A stretch of DNA of 11,753 nt from an uncultured Lachnospiraceae bacterium. GTDB lineage: Bacteria; Bacillota; Clostridia; Lachnospirales; Lachnospiraceae. Made by a program: the position numbers and the translations under genes. This document shows, piece by piece, positions 1 through 6,945 of the stretch. The DNA is taken from contig CACZOS010000068.1 in assembly GCA_902782815.1 (NCBI GenBank), positions 1 through 11,753 on the forward strand, given 5' to 3'. Positions within the stretch are counted from its first letter, which is position 1; each line of letters begins with the position of its first letter. Below the pieces are notes generated by a model, which saw only the letters and a list, made by a program, of their open reading frames with translations, did not search any database and was not told the DNA's origin.

Positions 1-109
1 GTTTATTGTATCCTGTAACTGTTCAGGAACGGAAAGGCTCATCCGGCCGGAGCGGAGCGGGTTCCGGATCATTGCCTGATCAGAAATTTGAGTAAAGAAG
101 AAGAGATTT
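1..109. other. Leader region, possible tail of an upstream gene
   Basis: Two + strand frames are open from the window edge. One ends with TAA at 93-95 (about 30 residues, ending LPDQKFE) and one with TGA at 77-79 (25 residues, ending SGFRIIA). Either could be the C-terminus of a gene starting outside the window, but neither tail is recognisable and such short openings arise by chance. No promoter was recognised before the acetyltransferase, so that gene may be transcribed from upstream. Confidence 0.25.
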
Positions 110-565
110 ATGATACATTTTGTGGAAGACCAACTGGATATCGACACCTATCTGGGTCTGCGCAGGGCTGTTTCTTTCAAGCCCCTCAGCCGGGCACAGG
201 CCGAAAAAGCCCTGAAGAACAGTCTTTACATCCTGGTGGCATACCGGGACGGGGAGGCAGTAGGCATGGGCCGTGTAGTGGGTGACGGAGCCGTGATCTG
301 CTATATCCAGGATCTGATCATCATCCCCGAAGTCCAGGGCCGGGGAATCGGCGGCAGGATCCTGGAGATGCTAAAAGAATTCGCGGTACGTCAGGGATTT
401 CCCGGTACCGAGATGATGCTCTGCCTGATGAGTGCCAGGGGCAGGGAACCTTTCTATCAGAAGCATGGGTTCATTGCGAGACCTACAGAGAATCTGGGGC
501 CCGGGATGATCACCTATCTGCAAATAAAAGGAGGAGAGAAGTTATGTTTAGAAGAAGAAGACTGA
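110..565 (+). CDS. GNAT family N-acetyltransferase
   Basis: A 151-residue protein of the GCN5-related N-acetyltransferase superfamily, which transfers an acetyl group from acetyl-CoA to an amine. The substrate cannot be told. The beta-strand 4 and pyrophosphate-loop signature is clear: a hydrophobic strand DLIIIPE followed by QGRGIG at residues 76-81, then the helix GRILEMLKEFA. The C-terminal FYQKHGFIARP is the usual beta6-beta7 'Y.k.GF' element. Length is normal for a single-domain GNAT. The ATG at 110 follows a purine-rich but weak ribosome site (AAGAAGAAGAGA). The last 22 bases overlap the start of hemB, implying co-transcription. The link to hemB is positional only. Family assignment is secure; specific function unknown. 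Confidence 0.9.
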   Translation: MIHFVEDQLDIDTYLGLRRAVSFKPLSRAQAEKALKNSLYILVAYRDGEAVGMGRVVGDGAVICYIQDLIIIPEVQGRGIGGRILEMLKEFAVRQGFPGTEMMLCLMSARGREPFYQKHGFIARPTENLGPGMITYLQIKGGEKLCLEEED

Positions 566-1512
566 GATCCAGCGAGTATATGCGTGCCCTGGTACGCGAG
601 ACTTCCGTCAGTGTGGACGATCTGATCTATCCCATCTTTGTTGTGGAGGGTGAGAATCAGAAAAATCCTATTCCTTCCATGCCGGGTATATTCCAGTTCA
701 GTATCGACCGCATCGATGAGGAACTGGACCGTATCCGCGAAGCTGGGGTGAAGGGGATTCTCCTTTTCGGTATCCCGGCCCACAAGGACGAGGTGGGATC
801 CGAAGCCTACAATGAGCACGGAATCATTCAGGAAGCCATCCGCCACATCAAGAAGGTATTCCCGGAACTGATCGTGATCGCCGATATCTGCCTGTGTGAG
901 TATACCTCCCACGGCCATTGCGGTGTGATCAAAGATGGTGAGATCTTAAATGACGAGACCCTTCCCCTGCTGGCAAAAACTGCAGTGACATGTGCTCAGG
1001 CCGGCGCAGATATGGTCGCTCCATCCAATATGATGGACGGACATGTGGAGGCAATCCGGCAGGCCCTTGATGAAGCGGGACTTCAGACAACACCTATTAT
1101 GTCCTACACGGCCAAGATGGCATCCGGCTTCTACGGTCCCTTCCGTGATGCCGCCCATTCCGCGCCGGGATTCGGCGACAGAAAGACCTACCAGATGGAT
1201 TATCATAATCCCAGAGAAGCGCTCAGGGATATGTGGGATGATATCAATGAAGGCGCGGATATCCTGATCATCAAGCCCGGCCTGGCCTATCTGGATATTC
1301 TGAAGATGGCCTCCCAGGAGACAGATATGCCCCTGGCTGTTTACAATGTCAGCGGTGAGTATTCCATGGTCAAGGCAGCGGCAGCCAACGGCTGGATCGA
1401 TGAGAAGAGGATCGTTATGGAAAACATGATCAGCTTCAAACGTGCGGGAGCTCAGATGATCATCACTTACCATGCCCTGGATGCGGCACGCTGGATCAAA
1501 GAAGGCTATTGA
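544..1512 (+). CDS. hemB: Delta-aminolevulinic acid dehydratase (porphobilinogen synthase)
   Basis: A 322-residue cytosolic enzyme that condenses two 5-aminolevulinate molecules into porphobilinogen, the first common pyrrole of heme, siroheme and cobalamin synthesis. The family is unmistakable. The two active-site lysines are K191 in YTAKMASGFYGPFRDAA and K244 in IIKPGLAYLDIL; the latter forms the Schiff base in characterised enzymes. The three-cysteine zinc site is C116, C118 and C126 in DICLCEYTSHGHCG, which marks a zinc-dependent type. GADMVAPSNMMDGHV is the family signature. Length matches the usual 320-330 residues. The ATG lies inside the acetyltransferase gene, 9 bases after a strong AAAGGAGG (527-534), so reinitiation or coupling is likely. 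Downstream, the inverted repeat 1536-1574 with its T-run may end this transcript. Confidence 0.97.
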   Translation: MFRRRRLRSSEYMRALVRETSVSVDDLIYPIFVVEGENQKNPIPSMPGIFQFSIDRIDEELDRIREAGVKGILLFGIPAHKDEVGSEAYNEHGIIQEAIRHIKKVFPELIVIADICLCEYTSHGHCGVIKDGEILNDETLPLLAKTAVTCAQAGADMVAPSNMMDGHVEAIRQALDEAGLQTTPIMSYTAKMASGFYGPFRDAAHSAPGFGDRKTYQMDYHNPREALRDMWDDINEGADILIIKPGLAYLDILKMASQETDMPLAVYNVSGEYSMVKAAAANGWIDEKRIVMENMISFKRAGAQMIITYHALDAARWIKEGY

Positions 1513-1528
1513 TGGAAAAGAAAAGAAG

Positions 1529-1557
1529 TTGACACATGACACCCTGTCATATATAAT
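1529..1557 (+). promoter_or_regulatory. Perfect-consensus sigma-A promoter for the RND-tetR operon
   Basis: The -35 box TTGACA (1529-1534) and -10 box TATAAT (1552-1557) are both exact consensus and are separated by exactly 17 bases. Transcription would start near 1564. The spacer contains one complete palindromic operator (1536-1550) and a second lies across the start point (1560-1574). An intrinsically very strong promoter thus looks built to be held off by a repressor. The start point itself is inferred from spacing. Confidence 0.85.
1536..1550. promoter_or_regulatory. Palindromic operator 1 (TetR-type)
   Basis: ATGACACCCTGTCAT is a perfect 6-bp inverted repeat (ATGACA/TGTCAT) around a CCC centre, lying wholly inside the -35/-10 spacer. 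A repressor bound here would block RNA polymerase. The likely ligand is the TetR-family protein encoded two genes on, because such repressors commonly bind 15-bp-class palindromes in the promoter of their own pump operon. Binding is inferred. Confidence 0.7.
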
Positions 1558-1559
1558 TC

Positions 1560-1574
1560 ATGACAGGGTGTCAT
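1560..1574. promoter_or_regulatory. Palindromic operator 2 (TetR-type)
   Basis: ATGACAGGGTGTCAT is the exact reverse complement of operator 1 and is again a 6-bp inverted repeat around a 3-bp centre. It begins 3 bp after the -10 box and covers the expected transcription start. Centre-to-centre distance to operator 1 is 24 bp. Two intact copies flanking the -10 box suggest paired or cooperative binding by the downstream TetR-family regulator. Confidence 0.7.
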
Positions 1575-1611
1575 TTTTTATTATAATCATATATTTTTAA
1601 GGAAGAAGCAG

Positions 1612-4600
1612 ATGACAAAATTATTCGTTAAAAAACCTTTTCTTACCCTGGTCACCATCGTGGTGGTGATCACCATCGGAATAGTCAGTCTGAACAGCAT
1701 GCAGACAAACCTCCTGCCGGAGATGGAACTTCCCTATCTGGCGATGATCGTGACGGATCCCGGCGCCTCTCCCGAAGAGGTGGAGGAGGAAGTAGTCAAA
1801 CCCACGGAAAGTGCCCTGGGAACCATAAACGGTGTCAAGAACGTGGTAAGCACATCCTCCGGCAATTACGGTCTCGTCATGCTGGAGTTTCTGGATGATA
1901 CGGATATGGACTCCGCTCTGGTCCGGGTTTCCCAGGCAGTGAATTCCCTGAATTATCCCGATGGATGCGGAACCCCCAATATCATGGAGATCAACATGGA
2001 CATGCTGGCAACCCTGTATGTCAATGTGAACTATAAGGGGAAGGATATCAAGAAGCTTACCGCCTTTACCGAGAATACCGTACAGCCCTATCTGGAAAAG
2101 CAGGAGGGGGTTGCCAGTGTCCAGATGACCGGCGGTATCTTCAACACGGTAGAGATCCGTCTGAATGAAGAGAAGATCGAGAAGATCAACGAGAAGCTGG
2201 AGGAATATGTCAGCGATAAGATGGATGATGCCCAGGATGAGATCGATGAGGGAATGGATGAGATCAGTTCCGGTAAATCCACACTCAAGTCCCAGAAAAA
2301 AAAGCTGGACAAGCAGCAGAAATCCGTCAATCAGAAGCTGGGCAAAGCCAATACCGAACTGGTCAAGGCCCAGTCCAACAAGTCCGCCTACGAGGCCAAT
2401 CTCAACAGCCTGAAGACAAGTCAGGCTGCCCTGACCGCAGAAAAAAAGGCCTACGATGATTCCAAGATAGCGGATACCTACAAGGGGATCAACGACATGT
2501 TTTCCGGTTATAAGGAGAGCATGGGTGACGCTGCCGCTGCTGCAGGCATAGAGATTCCCTCCAATGTGAAGGACTGCATCGACAATACCGAAAAGTTTGA
2601 TACTTTCGTGGGCTGGCTGAAACAGATGGGTTACGGTGACCAGGTTTCCGGCCTTACCATCGACAGCCTGAAGGATATGTACAATGCTGTGGAGGTCCGT
2701 ATACCACAGATCAATACCGAACTGGCCAATCTGGCCACGGAGATCACCGCGGCCCAGGCCCTGGTGGACCAGATCAACACACAGCTCGAGAATCTGGATA
2801 AGAACCAGGCGGCGGCCATAGCAGGCGGATATTCCGCCGCCGCGGGCTTCGGTGCCGGACAGGCCCAGATTGCTGCCGCCCAGTCCCAGCTGGACAGTGC
2901 GGAAAAACAGCTGGAGGATGCCCAGGAACAGCTGGATGCCTCCAGGGAGGATGCTCTGGCCAACGCAAATATCGACGGCCTGCTGACTCTGGACAACCTG
3001 TCTGCCCTGATCTATGCCCAGAATTTTGCCATGCCGGCAGGTTACATTGATGATGAGAAGGATAACCAGTGGCTGGTGGAAGTGGGAGAAGAATACGAGG
3101 ACGTGGAGACCCTGGAGAAGATGGTACTGGCCAAGATCGACGGGGTGGGAACCATCACGATCTCCGATGTGGCTGACGTGGTCACCATCGACAACATGGG
3201 GAAGAGTTTTTCCCAGGTTAACGGTGAGGACGCTCTCATGCTGTCCATTTACAAGGCTTCCACAGCCAACACGGGTGAGGTTTCCGACAAGGTGAAAGAG
3301 GCCTTTTCCCAGCTGGAAGAGAAACATGAAGGGTTATCCTTTACCATCATGATGAACCAGGGAGAATACATTGACCGGATCATCAGAAGTGTTTTAAGCA
3401 GCATCCTTCTTGGCGCTGCCCTGGCGATCCTGGTACTGGTTCTTTTCCTGAGGGATGTCCGTCCCACTGTGGTGGTGGCCTTCAGCATCCCCTTCAGTGT
3501 GCTGTTCGCCATTGTTTTAATGTATTTTACCAAAATCACCATCAACGTCATGTCCCTGGGCGGTCTGTGCATCGGCATCGGCATGCTGGTGGACAATTCC
3601 ATCGTGGTCATGGAAAATGTATACCGGCTCAGGAATAAAGGTTATTCTGCTCCACAGGCAGCGGTCTACGGGGCAAGGCAGGTCATGGGACCCATCATCG
3701 CCTCCACCATCACCACCATCTGTGTATTCCTCCCCATGGTCTACACCACCGGTATCGTGAGCCAGCTGATGATCCCCTTCGCCTTCACCATTTCTTTCGC
3801 CCTGACAGCCTCTTTGCTGGTGGCGCTCACTGTGGTGCCTTCCCTGGGTGCTGTCCTGCTGCGAAAACCCAAAGAAGGTCATACCCGGCTTTATCAGAAA
3901 GCTCTGGACCTTTACGGGAAAATGCTGGAGTTCTGCCTCAGATTCAAGATCATCCCCCTGGCCATCGCCGTGGGTCTTTTCGCCTTTTTTGCCTGGCGGG
4001 TATCCCTTACCGGCCTGGTTATGATGGATGATATGGAAAGCAATCAGATTACCGGATCCATGGTCATGGACCAGGATCAGGATAAAGAGACCTGTTATGC
4101 TGTGGCCCAGGAAGCCATGGAAAGGATCCTGACCGTGGAGGGAGTATCCAAGGTCAGCATTATGGACGGCGGGGCGGGATTATTATCCAGCCTGACCGGA
4201 TCCACCTCTTCAGACTCCTATAAACGCTTCTCCATCTATGTCATAACGGACGAAGAAATCCGTTCCATCAAAGCCTTCCGGAAGATTGTAAAGGATATCC
4301 GGAAAGCTGCCGAGGGTCTTGACTGCGAGGAATTCTCCATAGCCTCCTCGGCCATGGGCAGTATGGGAACCCTCATGAGCAATGGCATGGAGGTGGATAT
4401 TTTCGGCAGTGACCAGGATAAGCTTATCTCCATCAGCCAGGATGTCATGAAGATGATGGAGGAAGTAAAAGGTTTCGAGAAGATCAGCAACAATATTGAT
4501 GAACAGAACCGTCAGATCCATCTGACTTTCAAGAAAAACAAACTTGCCAAACATAATCTTACGGTGGCCGGTGTCTACCAGCAGATCAATGAGAGGATCA

Positions 4601-5676
4601 CCACGGACAAGAAGGCCATAACCCTGACCTATGACGATGAGGATGTGGATGTCAACATCGTGAAGGATGAGAGTGACCTTCTCACTTATGAGAATCTCAT
4701 GGACATGAAGATCAAGACCACCGAGAAGGACGAGGACGGAAAGGACGAGGAAAAAGAATACAAACTGTCCACCTTTGCCGAGGCTAAGGAAGGCTACACC
4801 ATGGACAACATCACCCGCAGAAACCAGGTGCGTTATCTGAATGTCACCGCGGAGACGGCTGAGGGATCCAATACCACTCTTCTCTCCAGAAGTCTTCAGA
4901 AGAAGCTGGATCAGTACGCTGTGCCGGAGGGCTACACTATCGAGATCAGCGGGGAGACGGAAGAAGTCATGAAGATGATCATCCAGATGGTAAAAGCCCT
5001 TGCCCTGGGTTTGCTGCTGATCTATCTGGTGATGGTGGCCCAGTTTCAGAGTCTCCTGTCCCCCTTCATCATTCTCTTTACCGTGCCGCTGGCCTTCACC
5101 GGAGGCATGATCGGTCTGATGATCTTTGACTCCTCCATCTCTGCCATGTCCATGATGGGCTTTATGATTCTCATGGGGACTGTGGTAAATAACGGAATCG
5201 TTTTTGTAGATTATGTCAACCAGCTGAGGATCAAAAATGTAGAGAAACGTACCGCACTGGTAGTGACGGGCAAGACCCGTATGCGGCCCATCATTATGAC
5301 CGCCCTGACCACCATCCTTTCCATGAGTGTAATGGTCCTGTCCAATGACGCCGGAAATGCCATGCAGAAGGGAATGGCTATCGTGGTCTGCTTCGGCCTG
5401 ATCTACTCCACACTGATGACTCTCTTCATCGTTCCGGTCATGTATGATATCTTCTATCGGAGAAAGCCTCTGGTCATCGATGTGGATGATCAGGTGGAAA
5501 ACATACCGGATGAGACGGAAGACCTTTTGGCGGAATACAGATACAGCCTGGATTCCTTCACAAATAATACCGAAGAGACGGACAGGGAGGAAGACCTGAC
5601 GGAAAATGATGTTCCGGAGGCAGCAGAGACAGATTCTGAGGAAGAGCTTCCCGGACATGATCAGGAAACTCCCTGA
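1612..5676 (+). CDS. RND-family efflux transporter with coiled-coil insertion
   Basis: A 1354-residue proton-driven pump of the AcrB/HAE-1-like RND superfamily in the cytoplasmic membrane; substrate unknown. TM1 is about residues 10-29. The first extracytoplasmic domain (30-585) includes LPEMELPYLAMIV and DPGASPEEVEEEVVKPTE. TM2-TM6 span about 590-750, TM7 about 780-797, the second extracytoplasmic domain to about 1118, and TM8-TM12 to about 1283. TM4 has GIGMLVDNSIVVMEN with D661 at AcrB D407 and N662 at D408. TM10 has VVNNGIVFVDY with N1193 at AcrB K940. Typical HAE-1 pumps have about 1030-1060 residues. The excess comes mainly from residues 188-455, a heptad-rich hairpin, and from an acidic cytoplasmic tail (1284-1354, about 26 acidic residues). 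No adaptor or outer-membrane channel gene is adjacent. The ATG follows AAGGAAG at 1599-1605. Confidence 0.93.
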   Translation: MTKLFVKKPFLTLVTIVVVITIGIVSLNSMQTNLLPEMELPYLAMIVTDPGASPEEVEEEVVKPTESALGTINGVKNVVSTSSGNYGLVMLEFLDDTDMDSALVRVSQAVNSLNYPDGCGTPNIMEINMDMLATLYVNVNYKGKDIKKLTAFTENTVQPYLEKQEGVASVQMTGGIFNTVEIRLNEEKIEKINEKLEEYVSDKMDDAQDEIDEGMDEISSGKSTLKSQKKKLDKQQKSVNQKLGKANTELVKAQSNKSAYEANLNSLKTSQAALTAEKKAYDDSKIADTYKGINDMFSGYKESMGDAAAAAGIEIPSNVKDCIDNTEKFDTFVGWLKQMGYGDQVSGLTIDSLKDMYNAVEVRIPQINTELANLATEITAAQALVDQINTQLENLDKNQAAAIAGGYSAAAGFGAGQAQIAAAQSQLDSAEKQLEDAQEQLDASREDALANANIDGLLTLDNLSALIYAQNFAMPAGYIDDEKDNQWLVEVGEEYEDVETLEKMVLAKIDGVGTITISDVADVVTIDNMGKSFSQVNGEDALMLSIYKASTANTGEVSDKVKEAFSQLEEKHEGLSFTIMMNQGEYIDRIIRSVLSSILLGAALAILVLVLFLRDVRPTVVVAFSIPFSVLFAIVLMYFTKITINVMSLGGLCIGIGMLVDNSIVVMENVYRLRNKGYSAPQAAVYGARQVMGPIIASTITTICVFLPMVYTTGIVSQLMIPFAFTISFALTASLLVALTVVPSLGAVLLRKPKEGHTRLYQKALDLYGKMLEFCLRFKIIPLAIAVGLFAFFAWRVSLTGLVMMDDMESNQITGSMVMDQDQDKETCYAVAQEAMERILTVEGVSKVSIMDGGAGLLSSLTGSTSSDSYKRFSIYVITDEEIRSIKAFRKIVKDIRKAAEGLDCEEFSIASSAMGSMGTLMSNGMEVDIFGSDQDKLISISQDVMKMMEEVKGFEKISNNIDEQNRQIHLTFKKNKLAKHNLTVAGVYQQINERITTDKKAITLTYDDEDVDVNIVKDESDLLTYENLMDMKIKTTEKDEDGKDEEKEYKLSTFAEAKEGYTMDNITRRNQVRYLNVTAETAEGSNTTLLSRSLQKKLDQYAVPEGYTIEISGETEEVMKMIIQMVKALALGLLLIYLVMVAQFQSLLSPFIILFTVPLAFTGGMIGLMIFDSSISAMSMMGFMILMGTVVNNGIVFVDYVNQLRIKNVEKRTALVVTGKTRMRPIIMTALTTILSMSVMVLSNDAGNAMQKGMAIVVCFGLIYSTLMTLFIVPVMYDIFYRRKPLVIDVDDQVENIPDETEDLLAEYRYSLDSFTNNTEETDREEDLTENDVPEAAETDSEEELPGHDQETP

Positions 5677-5703
5677 CCCATCACAGACAAGAAGGGAAAA
5701 AAG

Positions 5704-6336
5704 ATGCCGAAAGATACATTTTTTCGTTTGCCGGAGGAGAAAAGGCAGAGGATAATCGATGCAGCCGGTCTGGAGTTTAAGCGGGTACCCTACGGGGAAA
5801 CCTCCATTAACCGGATTATAAAAGCCGCGGATATACCCCGCGGCAGCTTTTACCAGTATTTCGAGAACAAGCAGGACCTCTTTCTCTACCTCCTCTCAAA
5901 CAAGTATGATGATATTATGGAAAACTTAAAAGAGATTCTCCGGGGAGCCGGGGGAGACTGTTTCCTTTTTATCAATGCCCTGATCGACCGTTTTATGGAC
6001 TTTTACCGGGACAAAGGACAGGAACAGCTTATGGTGTCCCTCACTGACGAGAATCTGTTTTCCCTCCTGCTCAGGGAAAACAGGGAGAATAAAGTCTGTG
6101 AAAGTGTGGAGAGGCGGGTTTCGGATTCTCTGGTGAGAGAGATGGATTTCAGCCGGATCGCCGTGGAAGACAGGCAGGAAGAACTATATCTCCTGGATAT
6201 CCTGTGGGCAGTGATCGCCGACAATCTCCGTACCATTTTCCGGAAAGGAAAGGAAGCCAGCCTGGACGGAGAGATGGAAAAACTGCGCGGAAGGATCCGC
6301 TCCATAGAAAAGCATTACAGGGTCCCCGGTAAATGA
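5704..6336 (+). CDS. TetR/AcrR family transcriptional regulator
   Basis: A 210-residue one-component regulator. The N-terminal DNA-binding domain is typical: a first helix LPEEKRQRIIDAAGLEF, then the helix-turn-helix TSINRIIKAADIPRGSFYQYFENKQDLF at about residues 33-60. The remaining C-terminal helical region is the variable ligand-binding and dimerisation domain and shows no recognisable ligand signature. The gene begins 27 bases after the pump stop codon, with GAAGGG before the ATG and no visible promoter of its own, so it is probably co-transcribed. By analogy with pump-TetR pairs it should repress the operon and itself through the operators at 1536-1574, releasing when a pump substrate binds. 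That target is inferred from context. Confidence 0.92.
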   Translation: MPKDTFFRLPEEKRQRIIDAAGLEFKRVPYGETSINRIIKAADIPRGSFYQYFENKQDLFLYLLSNKYDDIMENLKEILRGAGGDCFLFINALIDRFMDFYRDKGQEQLMVSLTDENLFSLLLRENRENKVCESVERRVSDSLVREMDFSRIAVEDRQEELYLLDILWAVIADNLRTIFRKGKEASLDGEMEKLRGRIRSIEKHYRVPGK

Positions 6337-6344
6337 GGACCCTG
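6318..6344. terminator. Hairpin between convergent genes, possible terminator
   Basis: A perfect 8-bp stem (CAGGGTCC with GGACCCTG) and 11-base loop span the tetR stop codon. On the + strand no T-run follows. On the minus strand the stem is followed after about six bases by TTTT, so it might serve the convergent minus-strand gene. Termination is weakly supported. Confidence 0.35.
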
Positions 6345-6373
6345 ATCATAAACGATCATTAATAAACGATATC

Positions 6374-6718
6374 TCAGAATACATCGCCGTCCCCGGAGCT
6401 GCCTCCGTCTTCCTTCTCCTGGAAATATTCATTTGGGAAGAAACCGGGACGGTACTCTTTTGTGAAATCGTAGGAAAAAAGGAGAAGAATACAGAGCATG
6501 ACAGCAAAGGCAACCAGACTGATCAGGGAGCAGACGAAACCACCTATGGCCGTCCCTTCCCATTGTTCTGTCCTGCTCCTGGCCATAAGGGCACAGATGA
6601 TGCCGGCGATGGCCGGGACAAAACAAAAGAACGTGAGACAGCAGGAAACCAGCATGACTAAAGAGATGATCCCCAAAACAAGTGCGGCTATGGATAAACT
6701 GCTTTTTTCCTGATTCAT
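6374..6718 (-). CDS. Small DUF4190-like membrane protein
   Basis: A protein of 114 residues counted from the ATG at 6718-6716. This start is preferred over one 23 codons upstream because a good GGAGG (6726-6730, read on the minus strand) lies at the right distance, and the upstream extension would begin inside the promoter spacer. The sequence has a polar N-terminus (MNQEKSS), a long hydrophobic stretch at about residues 8-44 that could form two membrane helices, a short charged loop ARSRTEQWEG, another helix GGFVCSLISLVAFAVMLCILLLF, and an acidic, glycine-rich C-terminus (EKEDGGSSGDGDVF). The repeated pattern of small residues, 'ALVLGIISLV' then 'ARSR..GTAIGGFV', resembles DUF4190 proteins, whose function is not established. 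It converges on tetR and stands alone with its own promoter. Confidence 0.75.
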   Translation of the reverse strand: MNQEKSSLSIAALVLGIISLVMLVSCCLTFFCFVPAIAGIICALMARSRTEQWEGTAIGGFVCSLISLVAFAVMLCILLLFSYDFTKEYRPGFFPNEYFQEKEDGGSSGDGDVF

Positions 6719-6751
6719 CTTTTTTCCTCCATCTTTTTCCTGTATACCGAT

Positions 6752-6781
6752 AGTATAGTACAGGACCTGAGCTCCTGTCAA
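6752..6781 (-). promoter_or_regulatory. Sigma-A promoter of the DUF4190-like gene
   Basis: Read on the minus strand, TTGACA (6781-6776) is a perfect -35 box and TATACT (6757-6752) a near-consensus -10 box, with an 18-base spacer. They lie about 34 bases upstream of the start codon at 6718, giving a short leader that contains the GGAGG ribosome site. This placement supports the shorter protein start. Confidence 0.75.
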
Positions 6782-6843
6782 AAGCAAAAAGGGAAGAAGG
6801 TGAAAAGCAGCGGAAATACGAGCGGACAGGGTGAAAGAAATTC

Positions 6844-6866
6844 GAAATCAACTTGAAATCATCTTG
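6844..6866. repeat. 11-bp tandem direct repeats upstream of the nfeD promoter
   Basis: GAAATCAACTT (6844-6854) is followed directly by GAAATCATCTT (6855-6865), two copies with a period of exactly 11 bp and one mismatch. A weaker third copy, GAAAGAAATTC (6833-6843), precedes them in phase. The array ends 5 bp before the candidate -35 box. One-turn direct repeats just upstream of a weak -35 are the usual binding arrangement of OmpR/PhoB-type response regulators; that role is inferred. Confidence 0.5.
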
Positions 6867-6870
6867 GTGC

Positions 6871-6898
6871 TTTACTGTCCGGGCTTTTATGATATACT
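6871..6898 (+). promoter_or_regulatory. Extended -10 promoter for nfeD-SPFH
   Basis: TATACT at 6893-6898 is preceded by TGA, giving an extended -10 (TGN) element. The best -35 candidate is TTTACT (6871-6876), a 4/6 match at 16-base spacing. The poor -35 plus extended -10 and the adjacent direct repeats suggest an activator-dependent promoter. The leader to the ATG at 7013 is about 108 bases. Confidence 0.6.
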
Positions 6899-6945
6899 GT
6901 ATTTGTCCGAAATATCAGGATAAAAAGGGTAATATCATCCGGACA

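Larger units (their letters stand above)
1536..1580 (+). terminator. Possible terminator of hemB formed by the two operators
   Basis: RNA reading through from hemB would carry a perfect 15-bp stem (1536-1550 with 1560-1574), a 9-base loop and a run of five further U residues (1575-1579), which fits an intrinsic terminator. RNA started at the internal promoter (about 1564) lacks the upstream arm and would escape. The dual role is inferred; the stem may exist only because the two operators are in opposite orientation. Confidence 0.5.

Noticed and set aside
88..285. Alternative + strand reading starting TTG at 88
   Set aside because: It runs in another frame through the clear acetyltransferase gene and its translation has no family features.
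1621..3327. Open minus-strand frame of 568 codons opposite the RND gene
   Set aside because: It is an antisense shadow of the pump gene produced by its biased codon use. The translation shows no known family and is rich in His, Gly and Ile/Leu in an unnatural pattern, and no ribosome site supports it.
4210..5658. Open minus-strand frame of 482 codons opposite the RND gene
   Set aside because: Same reason: low-complexity His/Asp-rich translation mirroring the + strand codons, without a recognisable domain.
6719..6787. Longer start for the minus-strand DUF4190-like protein
   Set aside because: The extra 23 codons overlap the -10 box and spacer of a good promoter and the GGAGG site, so they are leader rather than coding sequence.
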